The notes below the pieces were generated by a model. That model did no database searches and was not told where the DNA came from. It saw nothing but the letters and a program-made list of their open reading frames with translations. DNA of 64,000 nt from Xiphydria camelus (lineage: Eukaryota > Arthropoda > Insecta > Hymenoptera > Xiphydriidae): positions 6,830,001-6,894,000 of the forward strand of contig OY783195.1 of NCBI GenBank assembly GCA_963678675.1, written 5' to 3'. The position numbers and the translations under genes were made by a program. The first letter of the stretch is position 1. Each line of letters opens with the position of its first letter. Of this stretch, positions 23,795 through 34,945 are shown one piece after another.

Positions 23795-24881
23795 TAGTCC
23801 AGTAAACGAAGCTCTGAAATACGACTTTTTGAGAACCAGGCTGCGTTTTGGTTTAACGTTGTCATTTGACCTTATAAAGCTCTGGGTGAAGTATCGCGGT
23901 TTTTCCTCCACGGGTTATGGTTGAAAAACAATAACAAATACCATAAAAATGGGTTATTCGAGAATAACTCGAAAACTAAGCGAGATATCGAAAAAAATTT
24001 AAATCCAAAATTGTAGAGCTTAAAATTCTCTATAAAAAAGGTTCACACACTTTACCCCCACTCCCTACGGTTCACCCTCTAGAGCCGCGCGAACGTTGGG
24101 GGGAAAAAAAAATCATAAAACATAGAAAATTTAACATTTTCGAATGCTTCTTTTTTTAAATTGCTTAAGAAGTTCTCTACTTTTTAAATAAAATTATATT
24201 TTTTTTCTTCATGCAATTGTTTAAAAACTGTCAAGTAAATAAACGATATCTCTCGATATATTGAATTAATGTTTCTTCTTTGTGTTCCATAATTTTGTTA
24301 GTTAAATTCCCTACATATTACACTCGGATCATTTTTTTGTAATTGGCGTAATTTTTGAAATATCTGCGTTTTAAAAAATTGCTTTTTCAACTACTTGGTG
24401 CGTCCGGAGAACCGCTGGTGCTACATATATAGTCTATGTCTCTGCGCCATTCACACTTCCCCCTTCTTCTTTCCCCCCCATGGATGGTGGATACTCCACT
24501 CGAGTCCGTTCCCTCCTGGGCCTCGCTCTCCTCCGTTTAAACTTCTCTAACCTCGACCGCTTTCGCACAGCAAAATATATTATGCACCATCATATTAACT
24601 ATATTATAAAAAAAAGTATCAGATTGTTTCGCTCATAAATAAAGTAAAATAACAAGTTTGAATTTTTCAATGATTGTTATTTAACATATTAAAAATACCA
24701 CCGCCGCCGTTTTTTTATTATAGATTCAAGCATGATTAAACTATGACATAATTTTAACGAGTTAATTGGTGTGGTTGAACAAGTCGAAATAAATTAATGA
24801 AAATGAAACAACTTTGCTTCCGCCGTTTTTCTAACGTAATAGATAGCGGAAAACAGTGGACGCAAAGTTGTACACCTAATA

Positions 24882-25012
24882 ATTGAAGAGGTAAGTGGAT
24901 GAAGGGGTTATGTAGCAAAAAGTTGGTTCAGAGATATTTGAGTTTGTAGGTCGCTTTACCAGAAGTTACATTCGGACATAACTCTTTCATCCACTTACCT
25001 CTTCAATAATTG
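24882..25012. repeat. Inverted repeat, arms ~32 bp
   Basis: AATAATTGAAGAGGTAAGTGGATGAA at 24882 is the inverse of TTCATCCACTTACCTCTTCAATAATT ending at 25012. About 65 bases separate the arms. Confidence 0.75.
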
Positions 25013-26239
25013 TACTCGTTTCCACACCACCATGAGGTATAGTAAACGGCGCGTTTTTTTAATTGTGGTTTCCCCAGTAGGCCTATTCCACAACTGTCGA
25101 TCTAGTGTGCAAAAATGTGCTATAGAGTAAGATCCCAGAGCCCTCAGGCCTACATACGTCATTTTAGCAAAGCTAACATTTTATTATTCATGCGCACGAG
25201 TGCGAGTGAGAGCATGAGATGGCATTGTAAGACAGCTTCATGAAATTTAGGTTGTTTATTTGTGTTAATGGAATATTATAATAATTATTCAATAAAACTT
25301 TAATGCCTAATTATAACAATAATTTCAATGCAATACATTTGGCAAAATAAAAGTTCAAGAATTCCATGTTTCATTAAATTTCGGTTTTAAATGTAAATGT
25401 AATGAAAATACACAGTACAAAATTGTGAGTCAAATTTAACATATGTATAAATAATAAACATATGTTAATAATTTAATATAAAATTTAACATATATATATA
25501 GTGTGTTGAAAAGAGCTATACAGATGTATGATAAAAGTAATACCAAGCTGTGTTAAAATTCTCGGCGATTAAACTATGAATTTTTACAGATTTATATTTT
25601 ATTGTGTTTAATTTACACGTGAAAACGAAAGAATTGTTTAATTTAAATTTTAACACGCAATTTTTGTATGCAAGGGCGAACATTTTATACTGTGTATATT
25701 TATGAAAACTAATATTTTTCAATTACAATAAATTCAAATAAATAATTATTTACTGATATTTTGTTATTATATCTATCAAAGATACATGAATTAAAATGTA
25801 AAAAAGTATTAGTAAAAAATATCACGTATAATTATTAATGATCATATCATCGACTCTTAATCTTCGTCGACACGGATCCGTGACAAGTATATTTTAATTG
25901 ATTTTTCGGAAGATGTGAGAAACTCGATAAGTTTATGTACGATGTGCGATAAGATCTTCTTAGAGATGCTATAACAGAGCTGGGCAGTTCGGAACTCTGT
26001 ATGTTTATTTCCAACCTTTCCTTATCGACTCCGCTCCGGCAGGCGCTCGACCGATAGGTATGAAACTTCAGCGTTTAGGCCAAACTGTATGTAAAAAAAA
26101 CTATAAAGGATGCAAAGAAAATCTTTATTTTAATAGGCAACAAATAAAATATTCGAACTCTTAGATTAAAATAATAAAAACAGGAAAACATTTGTATTGC
26201 GCCTACTGCAGGATTAGCAGCTGGAACTTGAGGTTGTCC

Positions 26240-26545
26240 TTATGTAGTTGACAAAACTGCTCCTGTAACAAAATACCAATGTCTTGAGTTTTCGAAAATG
26301 CGACAATGGTCACTTTTAGAACTCACCAACATACTGAATTTTACTACACAAATAAAAATGAAAATAAATGTAATCTTACCTGTTTCATTGTCGTTATCAT
26401 CTGCCCCATCACTACTTGACCCATCACTACTTGAGTCATCGTCAAGTTCAAAATTGTAGCTGTCGTCACTGGAATATTCTTCATTGTCGCTCGATTCTTC
26501 CAAGATTCTTATATTACCCAGTTTTTCTTTATCTTTACGCATCAA
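26240..26545 (-). CDS. Acidic exon-like ORF, possible piggyBac-type N-terminus
   Basis: From the ATG at 26545 the first 55 or so codons encode a strongly acidic Ser/Asp-rich segment (for example ELDDDSSSDGSSSDGADDND). A good splice donor (CAG|GTAAGATTAC) follows at about 26390, then an AT-rich 116-nt stretch and an acceptor (TATTTTGTTACAG) at about 26260. Acidic N-terminal regions are usual in piggyBac-type transposases. A TTAA-flanked end with GGGTCC/GGACCC lies upstream at 27321-27353. No catalytic domain follows, so at most this is a truncated gene. The identification is tentative. Confidence 0.4.
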   Translation of the reverse strand: MMRKDKEKLGNIRILEESSDNEEYSSDDSYNFELDDDSSSDGSSSDGADDNDNETGKITFIFIFICVVKFSMLVSSKSDHCRIFENSRHWYFVTGAVLSTT

Positions 26546-26830
26546 TTTCCGTGTCTTATATATAATATATTATATATGCCAGTATTTCACTTGTAATAGA
26601 ATGGCTCAATTTTTTAATATGATGTTCTGTAAAGGCAACAGTTAGTATTCCTGAGTGAAATATGCTAAAACATCTTCTAAATATATACATAAAAAGATAA
26701 TTACAATGCTATTTACTAAAAAAAAGAAAGTCGAGTTTGACAGCCCACTTTTGCAAGAGGAGTCTCTGAGACTCCACATCGGTGTTTATGAAAAAAAAAA
26801 GGTACATCACCGGTTACGGGTTAAAAAAAA

Positions 26831-26903
26831 GCATGCTCTTTTAACGGCTACACTTGCTCGATATGAGCATGCTACTTTTAAGCATGCTTTTAAATAAGCA
26901 TGC
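26831..26903. promoter_or_regulatory. Cluster of four GCATGC palindromes
   Basis: GCATGC occurs at 26831, 26867, 26882 and 26898; most copies are extended to AAGCATGCTT. Four copies of a 6-bp palindrome in 73 bp of AT-rich DNA is unlikely by chance. They could be binding sites of a transposase or a host factor. Confidence 0.4.
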
Positions 26904-27320
26904 TTAAAGCAAGCACTCGGATACACATGCTAGTTCCTCTAACAGGCTGTCCCAGTGCAGTGGAAAAGATGGAACACCAAGTGGCTATCCGTACAGAAGT
27001 GAAAAAAATAACTGTATTACTTGCAATTCAATGCATACGAAATCTTCTATTGAAAGAGAAAAAAAAAGGAGGAATAGGAATATTCATCAAAGTTTCAATT
27101 GTTGAGATAGAGTAAAGAACTTCCTGCGTTTCACTCTTAAAATAATATACTTTTAAGAAAAAAAAACAGTATTAAAACGAGTTTTGAAAAAAGTATATTT
27201 ATTTTACAGTTTGAAGATATTAATTTTCATGAAACTCGTACAATCAAATAGGTCGGTTTTGAACGTGTAAAATAAAGTGATAAAAACTTTTTATGAGAAA
27301 AATGTATATTTTATTACCAT

Positions 27321-27353
27321 GGGGTCCACTGGACCCCGTGTGACCACTACGAA
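27321..27353. mobile_element. End of a TTAA-type (piggyBac-like) element
   Basis: GGGGTCCACTGGACCCC, then GTGTGACCACTACGAA followed by TTAA (27354-27357). The MITE at 38184-38643 has the same plan: GGGTC-GACCC palindrome, GTnACCAC, TTAA. The other end of this element was not found. Confidence 0.5.
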
Positions 27354-28580
27354 TTAATAAATTATTAATAAATTGTCTGTCGCATATTCGCCCAAATGCT
27401 CTTCGCATTTGGGCCGTAGACCGGTGTGAGGGAGAAATTCGACACTCCTCGGGCCCTTTGAGCCATAAATTAGATCCGGGAAAGTTCCTCATTGCCGCGG
27501 GGTCGAAGAGCGACCAGTACGTTCGAAAACCCCCGAGCGACCGGAACAGCTCGCAAATAAAGTTAATGCATTGTTTGTTTTCCTTTACAAATTGGTATAA
27601 TTTTATTCATCCTAAACCCACCACGCAAGATTAATTTGGCGCGTAGTCCGTCGCGCAAAGACGGAACATTGTTTATTAGAATAGGTATTGCGGGAAACGA
27701 CTTATTTCGATCCGTCCGTTAATTAACCTTTTCCGGAAAAGTTGTGCGACGGAACACAGACTCTAGTCTTTATGACTGTCCCGTCGTTTGACGGAAAGGA
27801 TCGGAAGCGTTGAACCCCGTCCGCGACGGTCCCTGCCACATGTGGTCCCTGCCGGGCCGTGTTAAGTGGGCGGTAAGGCTCGGTGTGGCACGGATCCGTG
27901 CCATTCATGGGGGGAAAGAAGGGTGAACGGCGCAGCCATAGACTATATGTGTAGCACCAGCGGTTCTCCGGACGCACCAAGTAGTTGAAAAAGCAATTTT
28001 TTAAAACGCAGATATTTCAAAAATTACGCCAATTACAAAAAAATGACCCGAGTGTAATATGTAGGGAATTTAACTAACAAAATTATGGAACACAAAGAAG
28101 AAACATTAATTCAATATATCGAGAGATATCATTTATTTACTTGACAGTTTTTAAACAATTGCATGAAGAAAAAAAATATAATTTTATTTAAAAAGTAGAG
28201 AACTTCTTAAGCAATTTAAAAAAAGAAGCATTCGAAAATGTTAAATTTTCTATGTTTTACGATTTTTTTTTCCCCCCAACGTTCGCGCGGCTCTAGAGGG
28301 TGAACCGTGGGGAGTGGGGGTAAACTGTGTGAATCTTTTTTATAGAGAATTTTAAGCTCTACAATTTTGGATTTAAATTTTTTTCGATATCTCGCTTAGT
28401 TTTCGAGTTATTCTCGAATAACCCATTTTTATGGTATTTGTTATTGTTTTTCAACCATAACCCGTGGAGGAAAAACCGCGATACTTCACCCAGAGCTTTA
28501 TAAGGTCAAATGACAACGTTAAACCAAAACGCAGGCTGGTTCTCAAAAAGTCGTATTTCAGAGCTTCGTTTACTGGACTA

Positions 28581-29103
28581 AAAGCAAGATTAATGAGGCG
28601 AAGTGCACTCGGGTCGGGGGCGGGGGAGGGACCGGCAGGGTGTTGGCGCCAGCTGACCGACCGACTCCGCTGGACCTCATACCTATAGGCGCCCGCACCC
28701 ACGAACACGAGTCGCCGGCACACCTCCACGACGCGTTTTAGGGCTTTCCGGGGCTGGAAACGAGACGGACGAGGCTGCAGCGGTGATTGTTGAACCCCGG
28801 GGGTGGGCGAGAGAGGGAGCGGAATTTATTGGGCTTTTTTTTGAAGGATTCCCCGAGTTTTTCTCGTTTTTTTTTGTGGCGGCTAACAGGTGTTGCGCTG
28901 ATAATTTAGACTCGAGTCGGATGGTGTACGCTGAAGAAAGTATTTAGAGGGTGCAGCAATATTTATGGCAGTCGCGGTGACGACCTCTATAAATATTATG
29001 TATGTCTTGTTCCGTGCATCGTGCGATCTTGTTACGCTTCATGAGAGTCTGAGATTTTCTATAGAATGTTATCGACAAGTAATAAATGATTTGCATAATT
29101 AAA
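28581..29103. other. GC-rich then AT-rich non-coding stretch
   Basis: GC-rich at 28600-28830, with no recognised gene. The segment at 28926-29010 (GCAGCAATATTTATGGC then GGTGACGACC) resembles part of the element at 34829-34945. Confidence 0.3.
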
Positions 29104-29283
29104 TGTTGTGTTTAAATCGGTTCACCTATTTTCGTAGGTTAAAATTGACTGATTTTTTGTGTTAATTTAACATTTCTCGTTTTGAAACTAATACAAAGAA
29201 TATTAAATCAATATAAGAACTCGGTTGACTTTAATGTACGAAAATTGATGGACCGATTTTAACAGAACATTTCAAACTGTGCA
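29104..29283. mobile_element. Short MITE related to 8809-9810
   Basis: A 180-bp unit with inverted ends: GTTTAAATCGGTTCACCTAT at the left, TGATGGACCGATTTTAACAG at the right. The centre contains GTTAATTTAACATT. It has the same ends as the longer element at 8809-9810. Confidence 0.65.
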
Positions 29284-29511
29284 TAAAAATCTACTTTCTG
29301 AACAACCTCGTTACTCTCCAACGCGTCATATAAGACAAATCACTCTACCACACAATTGAAGGGTGTAAATTCTAAAGTTTAAATTTCAAAAATCTCTAAC
29401 CGGGATATTGAAATAAAACAATATCGGTACTGCATTAGTAATTTTAAACTAAAGAATAAAGAACATCAAGCTTTGAGCACTTACGCCCTTTAGAATTCAC
29501 CCTTCAAATTG

Positions 29512-29745
29512 GTTTTCTCACTGATTTTTTTTATCAAGGATTCAACAAATTTGGACAAAATTATCAATCCAATATTTTTTCATTTTTCGTTTTTGGCCTA
29601 ATTTAAGTTGGAAAACGACATTTAAAAGTGCTGCTATGTCATCGCGTTGTAAAATTCTCTCTCTCGCATTTGTTGCTTGGGCATAAGTGTATCTCTCTTG
29701 CGTTTTGATGTCACAACGTTGTAAACAGAAACGCACTTATAACTC
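29512..29745. repeat. Old interspersed repeat (pair inside 16935-17240)
   Basis: Contains TTTTTGGCCTAATTTAAGTT, GGAAAACGACATTTAAA and GATGTCACAACGTTGTAAAC. All are found in inverse orientation and diverged at 16985-17175. The minus-strand frame 29542-29736 (ending KRKMKKYWIDNFVQIC) may be a remnant of a transposon coding exon; I cannot identify it. Confidence 0.45.
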
Positions 29746-30026
29746 CCAGTCAGACATTCCTGATTCACGGCATGCTCGATAACAAATATTCGAGTTAAAA
29801 TAATGATAGCAAATCGATTTGTTATCCTACCAAATTGATTTGTTACGGTAGCGAAAAAAAAAAGAAAAACTATAACTTTCATCGTAATCAAGAAAACCTG
29901 TCAAGCATTTTTATCTCAAGAGAAAACTATTTTTGTTACCGGAACAAAAATTCTGTTACAATAACTGATTTTCGATGTTGTTGTCAACACAAAATTAGTT
30001 TTTTTTCCGTGCAACCACTTCAACTA

Positions 30027-30269
30027 TACTGCCCAACTATGGAGAAAGGCAGTAACTAGCAAAACAAATCGAAGTGCGTTGTTTTTGGTACCATTGAATA
30101 TCTTGAATTATTTTGTACCCAAATTTCGTACCCTTTTTTAGTGTTAAAGCTAGGCTTTATTAGTAATCTGTCTTGGAAACCTATCGGCTAAAGGCATCGA
30201 AGTTAAAGTTGTTTTTCCACAAATTTGTCGGGGTTAGCAGTTACTGCCTTTCTCCATAGTTGGGCAGTA
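30027..30269. mobile_element. MITE, TA TSD, 33-bp perfect TIR
   Basis: Left end TACTGCCCAACTATGGAGAA, right end its exact inverse, each followed by AGGCAGTAACT. Both sides are flanked by TA (30025-30026 and 30270-30271). It is 243 bp long and non-coding. The TA duplication suggests Tc1/mariner. Confidence 0.85.
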
Positions 30270-30329
30270 TAGCCCTACCACCCCGACACACAAACTAGTC
30301 AATGTTACGTCTCCTATGTCAGCGGGAGA

Positions 30330-31080
30330 AGTGACTAACTACGTTGGAACAAAACCCCAGACTCCATTGTTCCGTACCGTCGACGCACAGGTAGACAGCT
30401 ATCTATCACCGCGTCTCTCGCACGATCCCGAAGGAGAAGCCCGAGTCCCGTGATGCGCCGCGCGGCCTCGCAATAAACCGACCTCGCGATCGGTATCCCG
30501 CGCGGCAAGAAACGATACGCCGCGCCTCGGGAACGGTTTCTGGCAATGCCCATGGGTACCCGCAGCCCGGCGCGCTTGCCACCACGCGGCACCAGGCGCG
30601 TTTCATTATACCGGGGCAAAAGTGGGAGGTCCGTAAAACAATGGCTAATTACCGCTCCGGGCGCCCGCGGTGCATTTTACTCGACCCATAAAGTATTCCG
30701 GGCTGCCGTTCGTTACGTTGCGCCCGTTTGGCAGGCGCCGAGATCGCGCCGCCTGGTGGGGAGAGTGCGCGATCACTTCAGGGTCGGGTGTACCGAACCG
30801 CGCACGGTCCACGGCTTTAACAATTCTCGCGCGGCTTCGCTTTGGTATATAAGTACGGTTTTAACGACTAGCCGGCAAACGCTGCTGTGCGCTGTGTGCA
30901 TTGGAACTCGGCTGTTCCGCGCTGCACCCGGTGTGCGGTACAGTTTTACGCGGCATTAGTGCATATAAGTGGTATCCTTTCGCCGAGGCTTTTTTCGCGC
31001 GCCAATCGGCTGTTCTTTCACGTGGACGCGCGTTACCGCGCGGCTAGCGAGCTGCGGTAGAGGTGCCATGCAGTTTTTGA
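30330..31080. other. CpG-rich island with TATA-like box
   Basis: Dense CpG with overlapping frames on both strands (30335-30619 minus, 30546-30959 plus). TATATAAGTA at about 30845 sits in a GC-rich context, so a plus-strand promoter is possible. No downstream exon is recognisable. Confidence 0.3.
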
Positions 31081-31222
31081 TTGGGTTGGGTTTTACGACG
31101 AGATTCTACGAGTGAGTTTTGGCGCGATAAAGTTACACGTGATTGCATCGTCACGACTGTCGTTTTTGTTATTGTCCGAAGGATGCATTTTGCCACACCT
31201 TGACATTTCTGAGAGTGCGTCT

Positions 31223-31472
31223 ACACTGAGAGAAGTAATTGCTGGTGCCAAAAAATGTTTTCTTCAATCAAAGATGGCATGATGTAATTTCAGGATCAAA
31301 AGATATGGCTTTCTTCGTGCCCCCGTCCCCCGGCCGACTCCAGAACGAAACGCTCCGCCCATGAGATGGCGAACTCACTTTTCCTTCGCCACATTACAAA
31401 TTTGTGAGATCATAATGTTCTTGAGTCAAAACATATTTTTTTACACTAGCAATTAAGTATTTCTCTCGGTAT
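31223..31472. mobile_element. MITE with CACTGAGAGAA ends
   Basis: Left end CACTGAGAGAAGTAATTGCT, right end AGCAATTAAGTATTTCTCTCGG. The inverted arms are about 75 bp and enclose a GC-rich centre (31310-31370). A truncated copy of one arm lies at about 1650-1710. Confidence 0.65.
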
Positions 31473-31507
31473 ATATGCAATGAGATGCATATATCCATGA
31501 AGCTTAA

Positions 31508-32019
31508 CCCTTAAATGCATGATTTTTTGTTTAAAAATAAAAAAATGAAAAACTGGAAGATTTTACAAAACTAATACAGGGAAAAATAAAAATAAAAATT
31601 ATATTTCACTTTGAACCGTTTTTTTTTCGAAAAAAGGGTATGTAGCCAAATGGCAACATCATGCATTAAGTACATAGTATGACATTACATTACGTGTGAA
31701 ATTTTTTGACACAATTATTACGTTTATTGAAACATAATTCTACACCGCAATTCTCACACTTGGTATAGGTAAGTCCTTTGCAGTTAGGCAGCTTGCATCT
31801 CGTTTTCCTATCCCGTTGCTCGCCGGTTGTCTGCAGACTGGGACATGTCAATAATACAGTGATATGAGCGCCATGTACCAACAAATGCTTACAGCCTATT
31901 ATAAAGCAATACGTAGCCCAACGGATACTCCTTGCAGCAAGTCGATATTTGCTCTAGTGTGAGTTTGAAAGGTATAGTAGGCAGTGTGTTGCCGAAAAGC
32001 AACAATATGCATTTAAGGG
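31508..32019. mobile_element. piggyBac-type deletion derivative, TSD TTAA
   Basis: The ends are CCCTTAAATGCAT and its exact inverse, flanked by TTAA (31504-31507 and 32020-32023). It is 512 bp long. It keeps only the last part of a piggyBac-type transposase on the minus strand (31690-31884). The short TIR, TTAA target and retained C-terminal Cys-rich domain agree with each other. Confidence 0.9.
31690..31884 (-). pseudogene. piggyBac-type transposase C-terminal Cys-rich domain
   Basis: The 64-codon frame has a basic region followed by a zinc-binding pattern: C-x4-C-x8-C-x2-C-x4-C-x6-C-x4-H (for example KCENCGVELC), with the stop two codons after the last His. This arrangement at the extreme C-terminus is characteristic of piggyBac-family transposases, where the Cys-rich domain contacts the transposon ends. 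The catalytic DDD domain is missing, so it is a remnant inside a non-autonomous element. Confidence 0.8.
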
Positions 32020-32347
32020 TTAAACGCCATTCCAATTTTATCAGTTTTTTGGTTATCCCTGAAGGATTTATCATATTGCGTTGTGTTATTTATATAGGAC
32101 AAAAGAGTAGGACAAACGGCCCATTTTAAATGCTGGTTTAATATCGATTATCTTGCAAACGACTGGAGATATCGAAAAGAAGTTTAAACAAGAAATATCT
32201 GTCTATATTTTTACTGCAAAAAAGCTACTCTTGATTTTTCATATATCTCCACTTGATTTCGAGATAATCGCGTTCAAAGTTAAACGGAAACTGCCGCGTT
32301 CATCTTACTTTTATATATAGCATATGCTACAATATCCTTTTATAAAT
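32020..32347. other. AT-rich non-coding stretch
   Basis: I see no gene or repeat that I can support here. Confidence 0.35.
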
Positions 32348-32672
32348 AAACTAGCTGTCCCGGCGAACTCCGTTTCATCTCCGATAACCGCGCAACTGAT
32401 AATGCACACAGAGCCATCTACTGGCATTGTTATAATTTCTGTCATGTATCAGAGATGGCGTTGTATACGGATTGAAGTTCCATACAAAATGTATTGGAAA
32501 ATTGTTAAATTTTTTTTCGAACACCCTAATCACCTAGCGGTATGGAATATATCCTATCTTGTTTTCGCCTATCTACCGAATAAGCATACAAAATTTCATA
32601 AAAAGCGGTCGAGACGTTTCGTAAGAGTTCGGGCACGAAATTTGGACACGCGAGGTTTTTATATACCTACAT
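32348..32672 (+). repeat. Interspersed insect-type repeat beginning ACTAGCTGTCCCGGCGAACT
   Basis: The opening ACTAGCTGTCCCGGCGAACT and the closing part (AAAAGCGGTCGAGACGTTTC, then TTTTTATATACCTACATAGA) match a repeat type I know to be abundant in arthropod genomes. I cannot place it firmly: Helitron-like or LINE-derived are both possible. The open frame across it (32324-32674) may be a relic and shows no domain that I recognise. Confidence 0.5.
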
Positions 32673-33229
32673 AGAAGAAAGATAAAGAAGCGATTTTCAA
32701 ATTCCCTCCCGATATGCCCTTCGAATCCGCTTCTTCAAGTGAAGCAATACGTACCATAGATACGCGCCTAATCGAAGCCGCCGGATGACGCAGCAGGGGA
32801 TGATCTCCGAACACGAACGGGCCCCGCGGGACTGTTCCACGGTGAAAGTCGCGCGTCGAATCTGCCGTAGTGTGATCCGGAGGCGCTGAGCGCCAAACGG
32901 TTGGAAACAGGTGGAACCCAACCCCGCCGCTTCTTTTTACCATTTCTTTTGGTGTCCCCCGTCCTCGGGAATGTCGCGACCATTATACCATCTCGTCATT
33001 ACGGTCGCCTCGGCGCGCGACACCTTCGTGAACGCACGTTATACGTGTAATCGGGCGCGTTTTCTAAAAGCTGCACAAAAAAAGTCGACACAGGTGCGCG
33101 AGGCTCGGCGTGTCAAACTAATCTTCGCGTCGGAACGGTTCGTCGGTTTCCTGTCTTTCTTTTCCTGTTGGAACATCTCTCGAAACCACGTATAGTTACT
33201 AACATATTTTTACACGGGTATTTTTATAC
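32673..33229. other. GC-richer block, no recognised gene
   Basis: Overlapping frames on both strands (32659-32983 minus, 32911-33195 plus) with no domain. Possibly regulatory. Confidence 0.25.
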
Positions 33230-34200
33230 AGACTGGACCAGAAATGCTATCCTAAAAATAAATTGAAATAAAAATAGGAAGGAATCATTAGATCCAATGG
33301 GCACATTTCAGAGAATTAGAGAGGAAGGATTTAAGTTTTTGAGCAAGCATAAGTAGCAGCGATAAAAGGTGTGATTGAGCCCTTTCAGGTGGTAAATTTG
33401 AGAAATAAGGTCCGGCCTTATGGAGCTCCGATGTTAAATTCCAAGTGTAACTAATACAAATTCGTAATTGTATCCTCTGAGCAGGGGTATTTACCCCTAT
33501 TACAAAAAAAAGTAAACGAGAACTCCAAAAGCTCGTCTTTAACGTCGCTTCAGAGGTCATCAATTACACTGATACCATTGATAAATATTACAAATTCGTA
33601 ATCTTCTGCTCTACCTGAGCAGGGGCGACTACCCCTATTGCATTAAAAATGAACGAGAACTCCGAAAGCTTGTAGTTAAGGTAAACGGAATACGCTGATT
33701 TGGAAACAAATAATTTAAAAATTCTATCTCTCTATATCCCGAGCAGGAATGACCACCCTTATTGCGAAAAAATGGACAAAAATTCCGAAACTTCTGGAAC
33801 CACTTTGATACAAATAATTTTCATCCACTCGGAATTTAACATTCACTGAAAAAAGTATTTAGCTGATCCAGCTATATTTCTGGCTGCCTCAGACACAACT
33901 AGAAAAATATTGCTAGCGTAGCAAGAATTCTTGCCATGGCGAAGAAAATTATCACAGCAATTACTATAATTTTCTAGTTGTGGACAAATTTTTTTGAGTG
34001 TTGGAGCTCCTTGAGACCGGATCTCGTTCCTTAGACTTACCACCTGAAAAGGTTGAATTACATTTTTTATCGCTGCTACCGATGTTTGCACAGAAACCTA
34101 CATCCCTCTTCTAATTTTCTGAAAAATGCCATTCGTATCTAATGACTCCTTCCTATTTTTATTTCAATTTACTTTTGGAACAGCATTTCTGGTCCAGTCT
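33230..34200. mobile_element. ~970-bp element with ~200-bp TIRs and internal repeats
   Basis: The ends are AGACTGGACCAGAAATGCT and the exact inverse. Homology continues inward for about 200 bp on each side (AAATAAAAATAGGAAGGA, then AGCAGCGATAAAA and CTTTCAGGTGGTAA). The centre contains three direct repeats of about 140 bp with GAGCAGGGGT, ACCCCTATTGC and ACGAGAACTCCGAAAGCT. No transposase. No clear target duplication. Confidence 0.8.
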
Positions 34201-34800
34201 TTAAACCCTGTAAATGACGCTTGGGTGCTTCATTATTCCACGAGAAATTGTCACACGAGATAAACAGCCGGTCCCACGCGCAAAGCTTTTCCGGCAGCGA
34301 AGAAATTTCGTTTGGCGTCGCTGTAATATCGTGTAGCCGACAAAAAAAAAAGGGAAACCGGTCCAACGCATCGCGAGCTTGTTACCCCGTAGCCCGATTC
34401 GAATCCGCCGATTGTTTTATAGGCGAGACGCGAACAATGCCGTGCGCTGTTTCGGACCATCCGCGACATACATCCGACGTGGTAGCCCTCCGACCCCCAC
34501 ACATCGGATTCGGCTTCGCCGCCCGCGGCTACGCTGAGTCGTACAATCGCGCGCGTCCCGCCGCGAGAGCGGGCAGCCCGTTCTCGGCCAGGCGCCGCAC
34601 TTATAGGCTCCTTTTCTTCTCTTTGCGTCAGACCCGCTCGCCTGGCTTTTGCCGGCTGCCTATATACCGCGCGGCGAGTTGTTTTTCGTGGAAACAACGC
34701 CGACGCGCGCGCGATTCTCCCGGGGAAGGTTTATGCGGAGTCGTGGGCGCGTCGAATAGACGAAATTGAGCGCTTTTTGTTTAATTAGCGTCGGACGAGG
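34201..34800. other. CpG-rich island with TATA-like box
   Basis: Overlapping frames on both strands (34221-34769 plus, 34251-34697 minus) with no domain. CTATATACCGCG at about 34660 could be a TATA box. A host promoter is possible. Confidence 0.3.
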
Positions 34801-34828
34801 CATAAACGAACGGTTGGTCTTTTTTACT

Positions 34829-34945
34829 CGCTGAGAAAAATAATTAGGAGATGCGGTGATATTTATGGCTGCAGTCGTGACGACTGGGAACATTGCTGCT
34901 GCAGCATGCCGTTATAGTACCGCATCTACAGTCTAAGAAATATTT
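34829..34945. mobile_element. Small MITE with GCTGAGAAAAATA end
   Basis: Left CGCTGAGAAAAATAATTAGG, right ACAGTCTAAGAAATATTTG. AGATGCGGTGATAT and GTACCGCATCT pair, as do GCAGTCGTGACGACT and parts of GCTGCTGCAGC. Non-coding. Confidence 0.5.

Larger units (their letters stand above)
23795..28580. mobile_element. 4.8-kb element with ~0.7-kb terminal inverted repeats
   Basis: The left arm (23795-24487) and right arm (27905-28580) are inverse copies at high identity. They start TAGTCCAGTAAACGAAGCTC and run inward past CGTCCGGAGAACCGCTGGTG. The flanks allow a TA or TAAA duplication. The 3.4-kb interior holds an inverted repeat (24882-25012), an acidic exon-like ORF on the minus strand (26240-26545), a GCATGC cluster (26831-26903) and the right end of a TTAA element (to 27353). 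Such long TIRs are seen in several DNA transposon groups, so I assign no superfamily. Open frames within the arms are copies of each other. Confidence 0.8.

Noticed and set aside
23509..23911. 118- and 79-residue frames
   Set aside because: They run across the boundary of the long-TIR element; the same sequence appears in the inverse arm at 28464-28729.
34221..34769. 182-residue frame
   Set aside because: Overlaps a 148-residue frame on the other strand; no domain; composition-driven.
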